From positions 620,001 through 684,000 of the forward strand of contig NZ_CP119794.1 in assembly GCF_029338315.1 (NCBI RefSeq): a DNA stretch of 64,000 nt. Reading direction: 5' to 3'. How positions within the stretch are numbered: position 1 is the stretch's first letter; every line of letters starts with the position of its first letter. Source of the DNA: Haloarcula regularis. GTDB taxonomy: Archaea > Halobacteriota > Halobacteria > Halobacteriales > Haloarculaceae. Below are positions 55,620-64,000 of the stretch, in pieces. Position numbers and translations under genes: made by a program. Under the pieces are notes generated by a model, which was not told the DNA's origin, did no database searches, and worked only from the letters and a program-made list of their open reading frames with translations.

Positions 55620-57742
55620 TCACTCGTCGACCATCCGGCTCCCCCCGGGCGGGAGGAACTCCTGGATGCGGTCGGGGCTGGCGACCTTCCTGACGAACGT
55701 CTCGTCGGCGAAACGGGACTTGAACTCCCGGTAGAGGCGCTTGGCGATGTCGTTCTGGGCGTACTGGCCCGGTTCGACGGTGATGCTCGTCGCCGCCTGC
55801 GGGCGGATGGCCGTCGGCGGGCCGCCGACGACCCGCGTCTCGTCCTCGCAGGTGATGCCGACGGCCACGCCCACCTCGGTGTCCTCGAAGTAGGTCCGGT
55901 CACCGCGGATGGCGAACCCGCCTTTCTCCAGGTACTCGCCGCTCTCGGGCGTCTTCGACACCTGGTCTTTCTCGACCATGTAGACGTCGCCGGCGAACTT
56001 CCCGTCCTTCCAGACCGATGAGTACGAGACGGCGAACTGTGCGGCCTCCTCCAGCGAGGACTGCGGGAAGTCGACGTCCTTCGAGGGTTCGCTCGGGCCC
56101 GTCGCTTTCAGTATCGTCACCGGGCCGCCGTGGGCCTGGGCGTGGAAGAACCTGTCACCGCGTTCCAGATACTTCTTGACGAGTTGCTCGTTCTCGTCGG
56201 CGTCGCGGCCGCCGATGACCAGGAAGCCGTCCGAGGTGTGGAACCAGCGGAACTGCTCGTACCACTGCTCGGTCTGGCGGACGGGGATCGAGGGTTCCGC
56301 GAGCCAGTCGGTCGGTTCGTCGTCGGCCGCGTCGTCGGGTTCCTCCTCGTCTCCGTCGTCGGCCTCCCAGGCGTCACGGCGCTCCTTGACGTCCGCCAGG
56401 TCCTCGCGCGTGTCCTCGATGGCGGCCATCGCGCCCTCCTTCTTCGACTCGATACGCTTTGCTTCCTGGTAGAGGCGGTCGGCGTTCTTCTCGACGCCCG
56501 TCGACGCGTCGACGGTCACCCGGGTGTCGTCTATCTCCAGCGTGACCGTCCCCTCGCTGCCGTCGACGTCGACGACGGCCTCGGCGGCGGCGATGCCACG
56601 GTCGGCCCCCTCCCGGAACGTCTGGCGGATCTCGTCCCAGGACACGTCGTCGGCCCTGGCGGCCTGGACGGTCGAGAGCACCTCGTCGACCAGATCGTAG
56701 CGGGCATAGAGCAGTTCGGCCTTCTCGCGTTCGGCCTCGGCGTCGGCCTCGAAGTCCTCGATGGCCTGTTCCTGCTGGCGGATGATGTGCTCGTGTTTCT
56801 GTATCTCGGACTCGAAGTCCGGTCGTTTTGCCTCGCCGCCTTCGACCTCGCTCTCGCGCTGGACGTGGAAGAAGTAGTCGTCCAGCGCCGCGTTGAACGA
56901 GTCGAAAGACTCGCTGTGGAGGTGTTCGTACTCCACGAGGGGGACCGGCGTGACGTCGACCCGCCGGCGCGACTCCTCGCCCTCACCCGTCGACTCGTAG
57001 TAGACCCGCGGGTCGAGATTCCCCTCCCGAAGCTGGGTCGAGAGGTCGGTGACCACGTCGTAGAGCCGTTCGAACTGCTCGTCGGTCACCTCGTCGACGT
57101 CGACGTTGTACTCGATGTCCGCCCGGGAACACACTCCTCGCCGTAGAGACCGCCGAAGTTCAGCTGGGTCGCGAGCGTCCGTACCAGGTCTGCGTCGGAG
57201 TCCCGGACGCGGGCGACGAACCCCTCGTAGTCGACGGTCAGCGGGTTGAACCGCGCCGAGGGGAACTCGTAGGTCGCGCCGGGCGCCACCGTGCGGGACT
57301 TCAGGCGGACCGTCTCCAGCGAGTCGACGACGTCGCCGTACTCGTCGACCACCGCGACGTTCCCGTCGCCGAACAGCTCCGCGACGATAGTCGTCGATCC
57401 GTCGGCCCGGTCGAACTCCAGTTCGATGATGCGGTCGAATTCGAACTGCTCGACGCGGACGAGGTCGGCCCCCGACAGTCGGTTGCGCAGCATCATCGCG
57501 AAGTCCGGCGGCCGGCCGGGGGCGTCGGGGACGTGGTCGGGTGCGACGACGTGGGCTCGCTTGACCTCGCCGAGCTCGATGACGAACTCGACGCGCCCGC
57601 GGTCGAAGTCGCGCAGCTTCAGCCTGACGAGGTCGTCGTCGGCATAGAGGTACGCCTTGTCGAGCTTCGCGCCCTCGTAGGCCCCGAGTTCCGTCTCGAG
57701 CGCCGCGAGGTCGACGCTCGTCAGTTCCCGCTTGTGGTCCAT
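55620..57742 (-). pseudogene. rqcH: Ribosome rescue protein RqcH/NEMF (NFACT), frameshifted
   Basis: The product would be about 707 residues. NFACT-N comes first (MDHKRELTSVDLAALETELGAYEGAKLDKAYLY), then a helix-hairpin-helix region, a coiled coil rich in Glu/Arg, and NFACT-R with the DR-type motif GGRDADENEQLVKKYL. In bacteria and archaea RqcH binds obstructed 50S subunits and directs alanine tailing. The frame breaks at 57131-57136, where the plus strand reads ACACTC; ACACCTC restores GGLYGEEVCSRADIEYNVDV. As with lhr, true loss of such a conserved gene is unlikely. Confidence 0.87.
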
Positions 57743-57779
57743 GTCGGTGGCTGACGGCCCCGACGCAAAGGCGTTCCGT

Positions 57780-58810
57780 TCAGCGCCCGGCAATGTCCGC
57801 GGCGACGTCCAGCCCGGACCTGAGTGCCGCGTGGATGCGTCCCTCCCCGGCGACCCAGTCGCCCGCGAAGTACAGGTCGTGGTCCCGAGCGCCCGCGAGC
57901 GCGTCGTGGTCGACCTCACCCTCGGGTTGGGAGTAGCGCCAGTGCTGGTAGTCCGTCCAGTCGGGGTCGGTCAGCCGGTCGTCGCCAACCAGCGCGGCCG
58001 CCCGCTCGGCGATGGCTTCGACCAGCGTCTCGGGGCGTCGGTCGTAGTTCGCGACCGACCACGACTCGTTCATCTGGACGACGAGCAGCGACTCGCCGTC
58101 GGGGACGTGGCCGCGCTTGCACTCCTCGCGCGAGACCCAGCCGACGTCGTGGGCCTTGTCCGCGTTCACCGCACCGTACCACGGGACGTCGAGTGTGAAG
58201 TCGTAGTGCAGGACGCCGGCGACGACGGTCCGGTAGGGCACCGACGCGACGGTCTGTCTGAGCGCCCGGCAGTCGTCGTGGTCCCACGCCGCCTGGCCCA
58301 GGAGGTCGGCCGTCTGTGGCGCCGGCGGGGTCAGGAGGACGACGTCGTAGTCTCCGCGGTCGGTCCCCTCGCTGTCGACGACCCGCCAGCCGTCGGCGCG
58401 CCTGTCGAGTACCTCGACGCGCACCTCGTTCTCGACCGTGGCGTCTGTCGCGCCGAACAGCCGCTTGGCGAGCTGGGTGATGCCTGCCTCGTAGGTCCAC
58501 TTGTGTTCGTCCGCGTCGCGACCGGGAGTGATGTCGCCGTCGGCCGCGAAGGCGTACACGGGTTCCGCGATGTCCACGAGGCCGTCGGTGGACACTCTTC
58601 CGTGACGAGGTCGGTCACCCGGTCGTCACCCGGTTTGAGGTAGTTGGCGCCGTACTCGTAGACGCAGTCGTCCTTCCGGCGGGTCGCCGCCCGACCGCAG
58701 ACGCCGCGGCTCTTCTCGAAGACGGTCACCTCGACGGGGTCGTCCCGGAGGGCGTACGTCGCCGCGGCGCCCGCTGCGCCGGCGCCGACGACCGCCAATC
58801 GCTCGGTCAT
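57780..58810 (-). pseudogene. FAD/NAD(P)-binding amine-oxidase-like (renalase-type) protein, frameshifted
   Basis: The product would be about 343 residues. The N-terminal FAD motif is VVGAGAAGAAATYALRDD, followed by TVFEKSRGVCGRAATRR, the renalase-type signature. The C-terminal end WRYSQPEGEVDHDALAGARDHDLYFAGDWVAGEGRIHAALRSGLDVA is the second FAD-binding part. The frame breaks near 58595 where the plus strand reads ACACTC; ACACCTC restores LVTEEVSTDGLVDIAEPV. Substrate unknown. It follows rqcH's start by 37 bp in the direction of transcription. Confidence 0.82.
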
Positions 58811-58861
58811 GTAAGCTGTCAGACGCGCTGCGAGTAAAAATCCACCCCCAAACGAGCGGTG

Positions 58862-59572
58862 TCAGTGCTCGCTCGCGAGCGCGGCGAGGGCCTCGAACCC
58901 ACCGACGGAGAGCGGGTCGCCGTGGCCCATCGCGGCCACCTCGAAGGGCGGAATCCGCTCGGCCAGCTCGACGACGCTGGCCCGAAGCTCGACCATGTCG
59001 TAGGAGTCGAACCGGATCGGCGTCGTCAGCACTCCGTCGTCCTCCCAGACCAGGTCGCCCAGGAACGCCGCGGCGACGTCCGGGTGGTAGTAGACGACAT
59101 GCCCGGGGTTGTGCCCCGGAGTGGTGTAGGCCGTGAAGCGACCGACTCCGTCCCCGTCGTGGACGGGGTAGAGGTCGAGGTCCGGGAGGGGGAACAGCTG
59201 TCGCGTGACCCGGTGGAAAAGCCCCTTGTGGTGGAGCCAGGCCGGGTGGGCGTCCCCGTTGAGGAGGTCCAGGTCGGCGGTCCCGACGTACACCGGCCCG
59301 TCGAACTCGGGGACCAGTCGGTTCAGCCCCCCGACGTGGTCGAGGTCGTAGTGGGTTATCAACACACGGTCGAGGTCAGCGGGCGCGAACCCGGCGGCAC
59401 CCAGCTCGTCGACGATGGTCGGCTCGTTCCACCACAGCCCCGTGTCGACGAGGGTGAGGTCGCCGTCCCCGTCGCCAACGGCCGTTTCGTCGACCAGGTA
59501 GGCGTTCGACGCGAACGGGGGAATCAGGCCGAGCTCGAGCAGCCACACCCCGTCGCGAAGCCGTCGCGTCAT
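58862..59572 (-). CDS. Metallo-beta-lactamase fold hydrolase (glyoxalase II-like)
   Basis: A 236-residue protein with the motif THYDLDHVGG (HxxxDH variant: first His replaced in the THxHxDH pattern by Tyr between, as THYDLDH), plus TTPGHNPGHVVYY, FLGDLVWEDD and GHGDPLS for the other metal ligands. It resembles glyoxalase II/lactonase-type MBL enzymes. The first metal motif reads H-Y-D-L-D-H, so one canonical His is absent, which occurs in some MBL subgroups. It ends 51 bp downstream of the FAD gene start in the minus direction. Confidence 0.83.
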   Translation of the reverse strand: MTRRLRDGVWLLELGLIPPFASNAYLVDETAVGDGDGDLTLVDTGLWWNEPTIVDELGAAGFAPADLDRVLITHYDLDHVGGLNRLVPEFDGPVYVGTADLDLLNGDAHPAWLHHKGLFHRVTRQLFPLPDLDLYPVHDGDGVGRFTAYTTPGHNPGHVVYYHPDVAAAFLGDLVWEDDGVLTTPIRFDSYDMVELRASVVELAERIPPFEVAAMGHGDPLSVGGFEALAALASEH

Positions 59573-59674
59573 ACCGGTAGGAGGGGACTGAGCGGGAAAA
59601 CCCTGCGGGTCCGCCGCCGAACGGCCCGTAGCGGCGGCACAAGATTCTTTCCACGTCGCTTAGAATTCCGGAAC

Positions 59675-60955
59675 GTGTCCCCCGCAGATCCCCCTCCACC
59701 CCAGCCTGGCCCTTCCCCGGCCGAGCTAGTACCGTCGGAGTCGAGCGGGCGCGACACGTCGCGTCGCAGGTTCCTCGCGACGGCTGGCGTGGCGGCCGCC
59801 ACGGCAGCACTGTCCGGGTGCAGCGCCCTCGCCCCAGACTCCGGAACGGTGCCGTTCCACGACGGCGACTGGCACTCCTTCGCCAACGGCCCGACGAACC
59901 CGAACCGGGTCCCCGGCGGCGCGCCGGAATCAAGTGAGGGATCCGTTCTCGCCGGCGCGAGCTGGCCGTACGCGCCGCCGGCCGTCCACGACGGCGTCGC
60001 GTACTTCGTGAGCGAACGTGAGGGCGTCGCCGTCACCGTCGACGGAGTCGAGCAGTGGTCCCAGTCTCTGGAGGGCGAGCTGTCCGGCGCCCCCGCGATC
60101 GACCCGGCCCGCGACCGACTCTACGTCCCGACGCGGATTGTCCCCGCGACGAGCGGTCCGGACCCCGCACCGGCGTTCGTTGCCGTCCTCTCGCTCGGCG
60201 ACGGGAGTGTCCGGGACCGGTACCGCGTCGGCACGCGCCGGACGTACGGCGTCACCGTCGTCGACGGCGCCGTCTACGTCCGAAGCGCGACGGCCTGTGT
60301 GAAACTGGCCCCGGACGGCACCGAACGCTGGCGGCGCTCGCTCGACCCGCTCGTCTACGACGAGTACAACCTCGGCGACTTCACCGCCACGCAGGTCGCC
60401 CCCGCGGTGACTGGGGACGGCGTCTACGTCCCCGACCGCGACGCGCTGGTGAAACTCGACCCGGATTCGGGCCGGGAGCGCTGGCGCGTCGCCGTCGACA
60501 CGGCGTACGCGGCCCCGGTCGTCGCCGACGACGGCGGAGTGGTCCAGACCGGCCACAGAGAGACCGTCGCCGTCGACCCCGGCGGCGAGGAGCGCTGGCG
60601 CCGCTCACTCGGGACCCGGGCCGCGGCCGCGGCGGCCGACGACGTCGTCTACGTCGTTCCCGGCGACGTCCACGAGCTCGACCTGGCGACCGGCGAGACG
60701 AACTGGCAGGCACACGTCCCCAGCGAGGGGACTGCCGCGCCCGTCGTGACCGACGAATCGGTACTCGTCGTGTCGGGCGACGTCCGGGCCTACCGCCGGG
60801 AAGTCGGGGGCCTGTTCGAACCGGATCGCCTGCGCTGGCGGACCAGCTCGGTCCACGCCCACGATTACGCCTCACCGGTAATCGCGGCAGGCCGAGCGTT
60901 CGTCGTGGGGCCGATGGGGCTCCAGGCCCTCCGCCCGGGCTCGACGGACGGCTGA
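59675..60955 (+). CDS. PQQ-type beta-propeller Tat lipoprotein
   Basis: A 426-residue protein from a GTG at 59675. A Pro-rich N-terminus is followed by a Tat-lipoprotein signal (SRRRFLATAGVAAATAALSGC) and then repeated beta-propeller blades (GVAYFVSEREGVAVTVDGVEQWSQSL, GAVYVRSATACVKLAPDGTERWRRSL, GVYVPDRDALVKLDPDSGRERWRVAV, DVVYVVPGDVHELDLATGETNWQA). This is a BamB/PQQ-like propeller anchored outside. The frame is open upstream for a further 800 bp but nothing there looks like protein. Binding partner unknown. Confidence 0.82.
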   Translation: MSPADPPPPQPGPSPAELVPSESSGRDTSRRRFLATAGVAAATAALSGCSALAPDSGTVPFHDGDWHSFANGPTNPNRVPGGAPESSEGSVLAGASWPYAPPAVHDGVAYFVSEREGVAVTVDGVEQWSQSLEGELSGAPAIDPARDRLYVPTRIVPATSGPDPAPAFVAVLSLGDGSVRDRYRVGTRRTYGVTVVDGAVYVRSATACVKLAPDGTERWRRSLDPLVYDEYNLGDFTATQVAPAVTGDGVYVPDRDALVKLDPDSGRERWRVAVDTAYAAPVVADDGGVVQTGHRETVAVDPGGEERWRRSLGTRAAAAAADDVVYVVPGDVHELDLATGETNWQAHVPSEGTAAPVVTDESVLVVSGDVRAYRREVGGLFEPDRLRWRTSSVHAHDYASPVIAAGRAFVVGPMGLQALRPGSTDG

Positions 60956-61008
60956 GTCGGCGCAGCGCTCGAAACGCAGTTGTCGCGAGCGAGCGAAGAA
61001 CGGTCGTG

Positions 61009-61374
61009 GTGAACCAACTGGACCTCCTGGCTGGACTGCTCTGTCTGGGCGGCGTCGCTGCGGCTGGGGCGCTGGCTGGACCCGGCACCCTCCTCGCGAC
61101 GCCGGGGCGAGCGGTCTTCGTGGGCGGCCTGGGGATCGCCGGGTGCCTCTTTCTGGTCGCGTCGGCGGAGCGGTCGCTCCGGGTGAGAGACCGGCGGGTG
61201 ACCCGCTACACACTGAGCGCGCTCGGCGACGCGGCCGTCGGCGTCGCGATCCTCGGCGGGCTGGCGAGGGTTCCACCCGGCGCGTCCGGCCTGGCCTACA
61301 CGCTCCTGGTCGTCCTGGGCGGGGCGAGCGCCGTGCTCTTCGGGGCCATCGGCCTGGCCGAGAAGTCTGGGTGA
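61009..61374 (+). CDS. Small multi-spanning membrane protein
   Basis: A 121-residue frame from GTG 61009 (a second GTG immediately before it). About four hydrophobic segments: LLAGLLCLGGVAAAGALAGPGTLL, AVFVGGLGIAGCLFLVASAE, AAVGVAILGGLARV and YTLLVVLGGASAVLFGAIGLAE. No family is recognised. It lies 53 bp after the propeller gene on the same strand and may be co-transcribed. The start codon is uncertain. Confidence 0.55.
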   Translation: MNQLDLLAGLLCLGGVAAAGALAGPGTLLATPGRAVFVGGLGIAGCLFLVASAERSLRVRDRRVTRYTLSALGDAAVGVAILGGLARVPPGASGLAYTLLVVLGGASAVLFGAIGLAEKSG

Positions 61375-61399
61375 TTGTAGCCGCTGCGTCGCCGGATGG

Positions 61400-63064
61400 T
61401 CAGTCCAGGCGCTTCGACACGTACGGCCCGTCTTGCTGGTAGTCGAGTTTCTCCCGGTAGTACTCGCGGACGCCGATGCCCGAGATGACCGCGAGCTTCG
61501 AGAACCCGGCGTCGCGGGCGATCTCCTCTGCCTCCGCGAGGAGTCGCTTGCCGTATCCCTTGTGCTGGTGGTCCCCGTCGGCCCCCTGCTGGCCGATGCC
61601 GACGGCGTTGCCGTAGACGTGGAGTTCCCGGACGAGGGCGGCATCCTGGAGTTCCGCCCGGACGGGGTCGTTCGGGAACCGCAGGCGACAAAAGCCCACG
61701 AGGACGTCGCGCTCGAAGTCCTCGAAGGAGACGAAGTGCTCCGTGCCGCCACAGGCCTCGTAGGTCATGACGTCGAGTTCGACGTCTTCGGCCACCTCGT
61801 CGCTGTGGCCCGCCTCGCGACAGCGGATGCACTCGCAGGTCCAGCCGTGTTTCTCCATCTCCTTCCAGGCGAGTTGCCGGAGATTGGACTTCCAGACGCC
61901 GCCCTCGATGAAGTCCGCGGGGATGTCGCGCTGGACGCGCTGGAGGCGCGTGTAGCGGGGGATCATCTCCTTGATCTCCGCGACCAGTTCGGCGGCCTCC
62001 TGGTTGCCCAGCGGCTCGAACTCGTCGTTCGTCCACCAGTCGTAGGTGACCGTTCCGGGGACGACCAGCGTCGGGTAGATCTTCAGGTAGTCGGGCCGCC
62101 ACGCGCTGTCCTCGAAGATGCGCCGGAAGTCCTCCAGGCACATCTCCTTCGACATCCCCGGCTGGCCGGGCATCATGTGGAAGCCGACCTTGAACGCCGA
62201 GTCACGGAGGCGGCGGTTGGCGTCGATGGAGGCCTGGACGCCGTGGCCGCGGTGCATCTCGCGGTTGATGCGCTCGAAGGTCGTCTGGACGCCCACCTCG
62301 ACCTTCGTCCCGCCGAGGTCGAGCATCCGGTCGATCTGCTCGGGGTCACACCAGTCGGGCTTGGTCTCGAACGTCGTCGCCACGTTGCGGACGTCGGCCG
62401 TCTCGTTCTCGGCGATGACGTCCTCGAGGTACTGCCACTCGTACTCCTCGCGGTCCTGGGCGAACGACACCTCCTCGGCGGGACTGGGGTCGGCGTCGAC
62501 GTCGAAGTCGTTCATCGCCTCTAGGGCCCGCTTGACGAACCACTCCTGGTAGTCGTGGCTCCGGGCGGTCATCGTCCCGCCCATGACGATGAGTTCGGCC
62601 TTGTCGACGGGGTGGCCGATCTCCCGGAGCTGGTTGAGTCGCAGGGTCACCTGCCCGTACGGGTCGTAGTCGTTCTGCTCGCCGCGGGCGGCGGCCGGTT
62701 CGTGGCCGGTGTAGGACTGCGCGGAGGAGAACTCCGAGTCGGGGCCGCCGGGGCAGTAGAGACACTTCCCGTGGGGACACCGCTCGGGCGAGGTCATGAT
62801 GGCGATGGGCGAGACGCCCGACGCGGTGCGGACGGGCTTTCGCTGGAGCACCTCTTCCAGGACTTCGCGGTGCTCCTGAGGGGCGTAGTCGAGCAGTTCG
62901 GAGTTCTGGGGGACCTTCGGCGCCGAGTACTCCCGGCAGACGTCGATCTTGGCCGATTCGACGTCGTCGCGTTCGACGTCGCCGGCGAGGATGCGGTCGA
63001 CCAGTTCCGCACAGACCTGCTGGAAGGCCTCGGTCTCCTCGGGGTCCGGCGTCTCCGTGCGCAT
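61400..63064 (-). CDS. elp3: Archaeal Elp3, tRNA U34 carboxymethyl-type modification enzyme
   Basis: A 554-residue radical-SAM/GNAT fusion of normal archaeal length. The iron-sulphur cluster cysteines are C96, C101 and C104 (RCPHGKCLYCPGG). The barrel includes TKVEVGVQTTFERINREMHRGH and KVGFHMMPGQPG, and the acetyltransferase domain ends with HKGYGKRLLAEAEEIARDAGFSKLAVISGIGVREYYREKLDY. It uses SAM and acetyl-CoA to modify wobble uridine in tRNA. ATG 63064 opens the conserved protein; an upstream in-frame start at 63139 adds only 25 residues. Confidence 0.95.
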   Translation of the reverse strand: MRTETPDPEETEAFQQVCAELVDRILAGDVERDDVESAKIDVCREYSAPKVPQNSELLDYAPQEHREVLEEVLQRKPVRTASGVSPIAIMTSPERCPHGKCLYCPGGPDSEFSSAQSYTGHEPAAARGEQNDYDPYGQVTLRLNQLREIGHPVDKAELIVMGGTMTARSHDYQEWFVKRALEAMNDFDVDADPSPAEEVSFAQDREEYEWQYLEDVIAENETADVRNVATTFETKPDWCDPEQIDRMLDLGGTKVEVGVQTTFERINREMHRGHGVQASIDANRRLRDSAFKVGFHMMPGQPGMSKEMCLEDFRRIFEDSAWRPDYLKIYPTLVVPGTVTYDWWTNDEFEPLGNQEAAELVAEIKEMIPRYTRLQRVQRDIPADFIEGGVWKSNLRQLAWKEMEKHGWTCECIRCREAGHSDEVAEDVELDVMTYEACGGTEHFVSFEDFERDVLVGFCRLRFPNDPVRAELQDAALVRELHVYGNAVGIGQQGADGDHQHKGYGKRLLAEAEEIARDAGFSKLAVISGIGVREYYREKLDYQQDGPYVSKRLD

Positions 63065-63194
63065 CGGTTGTGGGATTTCGTCGTCTCGCGCGAATAAGCG
63101 TGTCGCTCGGGGACGAACGCGACCCGTCGTGCTCGCCACCGGCGCGGTGTGGTACCGCGCCCCCTCACATATTTATCAATTCGTCGGGTAGATA

Positions 63195-63833
63195 ATGTCG
63201 ATGAAACGACGTGATGTGCTCCGGGCTGGTGCGGCGACGATAGCCGCGACTGTGGCCGGGTGCAGTGGCGGAGACGACGGGGCAGCGTTCGAGGAGGGGT
63301 TCGAGGACGGTATCGGGGACTGGGAGAGCGGGGCCGCCATCGGCCCGGAGGTCGAACTAGAGGAGTTCGAGTGGGAACTGGGCGTCTCGGACGCCGAAGC
63401 CGCATCCGGGAGCCGTTCGCTGCGTATCTGGAACGAGGGTGACTACGACGACGGTGTCACCTGGGGTGTCCACCCAGTCGGCGTCGAGCCCGGCCAGGCC
63501 TACACGGCCAGCGTGACCGTCCAGTTCTGGAGCGAGTCCGAGTCGTTCAACACGCTCCGGGACGCCGTCGTCCGCCTGGGGCCCGAGCGACCGGCGCGCG
63601 AGGAGGACTTCCCGCATCCGGGCGTCAACACGACCGAACTCGGCGAGACTCCCTACGGTGGGCTCCGGGAACCGCTCTGGCTGTCCGAGGGCTGGCGCGA
63701 GTACGCCTTCGAGTGGACGACCCCGCAACTGGACGCCGACACGCTCTACGTCGCCGCCGGGACGAGCGTTATCTGGGAGGGCGACGCCACGCACTACGTC
63801 GACGATGTTGCGGTGGAGCTGGAATCCCGCTGA
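63195..63833 (+). CDS. Hypothetical Tat lipoprotein with a carbohydrate-binding-like domain
   Basis: A 212-residue protein. The signal is MKRRDVLRAGAATIAATVAGC, with lipobox AGC; the mature part (FEEGFEDGIGDWESGAAIGP, then SGSRSLRIWNEGDYDDGVTWG and VDDVAVELESR) resembles the jelly-roll layout of carbohydrate-binding modules (CBM-like), by pattern only. CATATTTATC (63168-63177) is the TATA box; it fits either ATG 63195 or ATG 63201. No partner enzyme is adjacent. Function unknown. Confidence 0.72.
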   Translation: MSMKRRDVLRAGAATIAATVAGCSGGDDGAAFEEGFEDGIGDWESGAAIGPEVELEEFEWELGVSDAEAASGSRSLRIWNEGDYDDGVTWGVHPVGVEPGQAYTASVTVQFWSESESFNTLRDAVVRLGPERPAREEDFPHPGVNTTELGETPYGGLREPLWLSEGWREYAFEWTTPQLDADTLYVAAGTSVIWEGDATHYVDDVAVELESR

Positions 63834-63899
63834 GGCGCTCGACCGCCGCGAAGAGACCGGAGACGCCGACGCCCGTCGTCCCGGGTCGTCGACACCTCG

Positions 63900-64000
63900 C
63901 TACGCCTCCCAGTACTCCAGTTCCGCGGTGGCGTCGACGAACTTCGAGAGGCGCCGCTCCTCGCCGTCGTCGCCTGGGGCCGCACCGGAGTACAGCCCGA
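63900..64000 (-). CDS. C-terminal end of an unrecognised gene, cut by the window edge
   Basis: The minus strand reads 32 residues (ending FVDATAELEYWEA) to a TAG at 63900-63902. The frame enters from beyond position 64000. The acidic, well-formed C-terminus suggests a real gene; no family can be named from so little. Confidence 0.5.
   Translation of the reverse strand, partial: GLYSGAAPGDDGEERRLSKFVDATAELEYWEA

Noticed and set aside
58859..59674. Upstream extension of the PQQ-propeller protein (58859-59674)
   Set aside because: It would cover the MBL gene on the other strand; the Tat signal begins only after the GTG at 59675.

Overview
The window is a gene-dense, GC-rich stretch (mid-60s percent G+C by eye) from a halophilic archaeon of the class Halobacteria. 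The proteins are strongly acidic. Exported proteins carry Tat-type lipoprotein signals (RR motif followed by a lipobox Cys). Many genes have a TATA box about 27 nt upstream of the start codon, as in leaderless haloarchaeal transcripts. Archaeal information-processing genes (pelota, RqcH/NEMF, archaeal Elp3, an Lhr-type helicase) are present. Genus is not decided; a Haloarcula/Halorhabdus-like sugar-using lineage would fit.

Region 1 (about 0.3-32.2 kb) is a large sugar and sugar-acid catabolic island. It holds an enolase-superfamily dehydratase, an SDR and an amidohydrolase (together resembling an L-fucose/L-rhamnose-type oxidative route), two CUT2-type ABC importers with single-domain ATPases, an UlaG-like metallo-hydrolase, a D-xylose dehydrogenase homologue (Gfo6), an IclR regulator, a PfkB kinase, a transaldolase-like aldolase, two closely related SDRs, an SMP-30 lactonase, two mannonate-dehydratase-like enzymes, a RhaM-type mutarotase, an aldo/keto reductase, a MaoC protein, an LLM oxidoreductase, an aldose-epimerase-like protein, an AGE-family epimerase, an RraA-like protein, a solute-binding protein with no export signal, a class III CoA transferase, a GH88-type unsaturated uronyl hydrolase and an AMP-dependent ligase. 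Together they suggest import and oxidation of monosaccharides and unsaturated uronates from a plant or algal polysaccharide. A complete IS6-family element (perfect 14-bp ends, 8-bp target duplication) sits in the control region between the divergent ATPase and permease of the first importer.

Region 2 (about 32.4-46.2 kb) is mixed: an exported bactofilin-like membrane protein, a flavodoxin, a 30-residue membrane microprotein, an AT-rich gap, a halocyanin-like protein, glycerol kinase, an HxlR regulator, an ABC exporter, a SRPBCC protein, a histidine kinase with an extra C-terminal membrane domain, a LarA-family racemase, two PH-domain membrane proteins and a beta-carbonic anhydrase.

Region 3 (46.3-64 kb) is mostly core functions: Lhr-like helicase, a membrane-tethered HTH protein, an RNase Z-like MBL protein, a GAF histidine kinase, pelota, two DUF4013 membrane proteins, RqcH, an FAD oxidoreductase, an MBL hydrolase, a PQQ-propeller lipoprotein, Elp3, a lipoprotein, and the C-terminal end of one gene cut by the window edge.

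Caution: nine genes, including conserved ones such as lhr and rqcH, are each broken by a single-base indel, six of them in homopolymer runs. This looks more like residual consensus error than gene decay. They are typed here as pseudogene because the given sequence is not an open frame. No tRNA, rRNA or CRISPR array was recognised.
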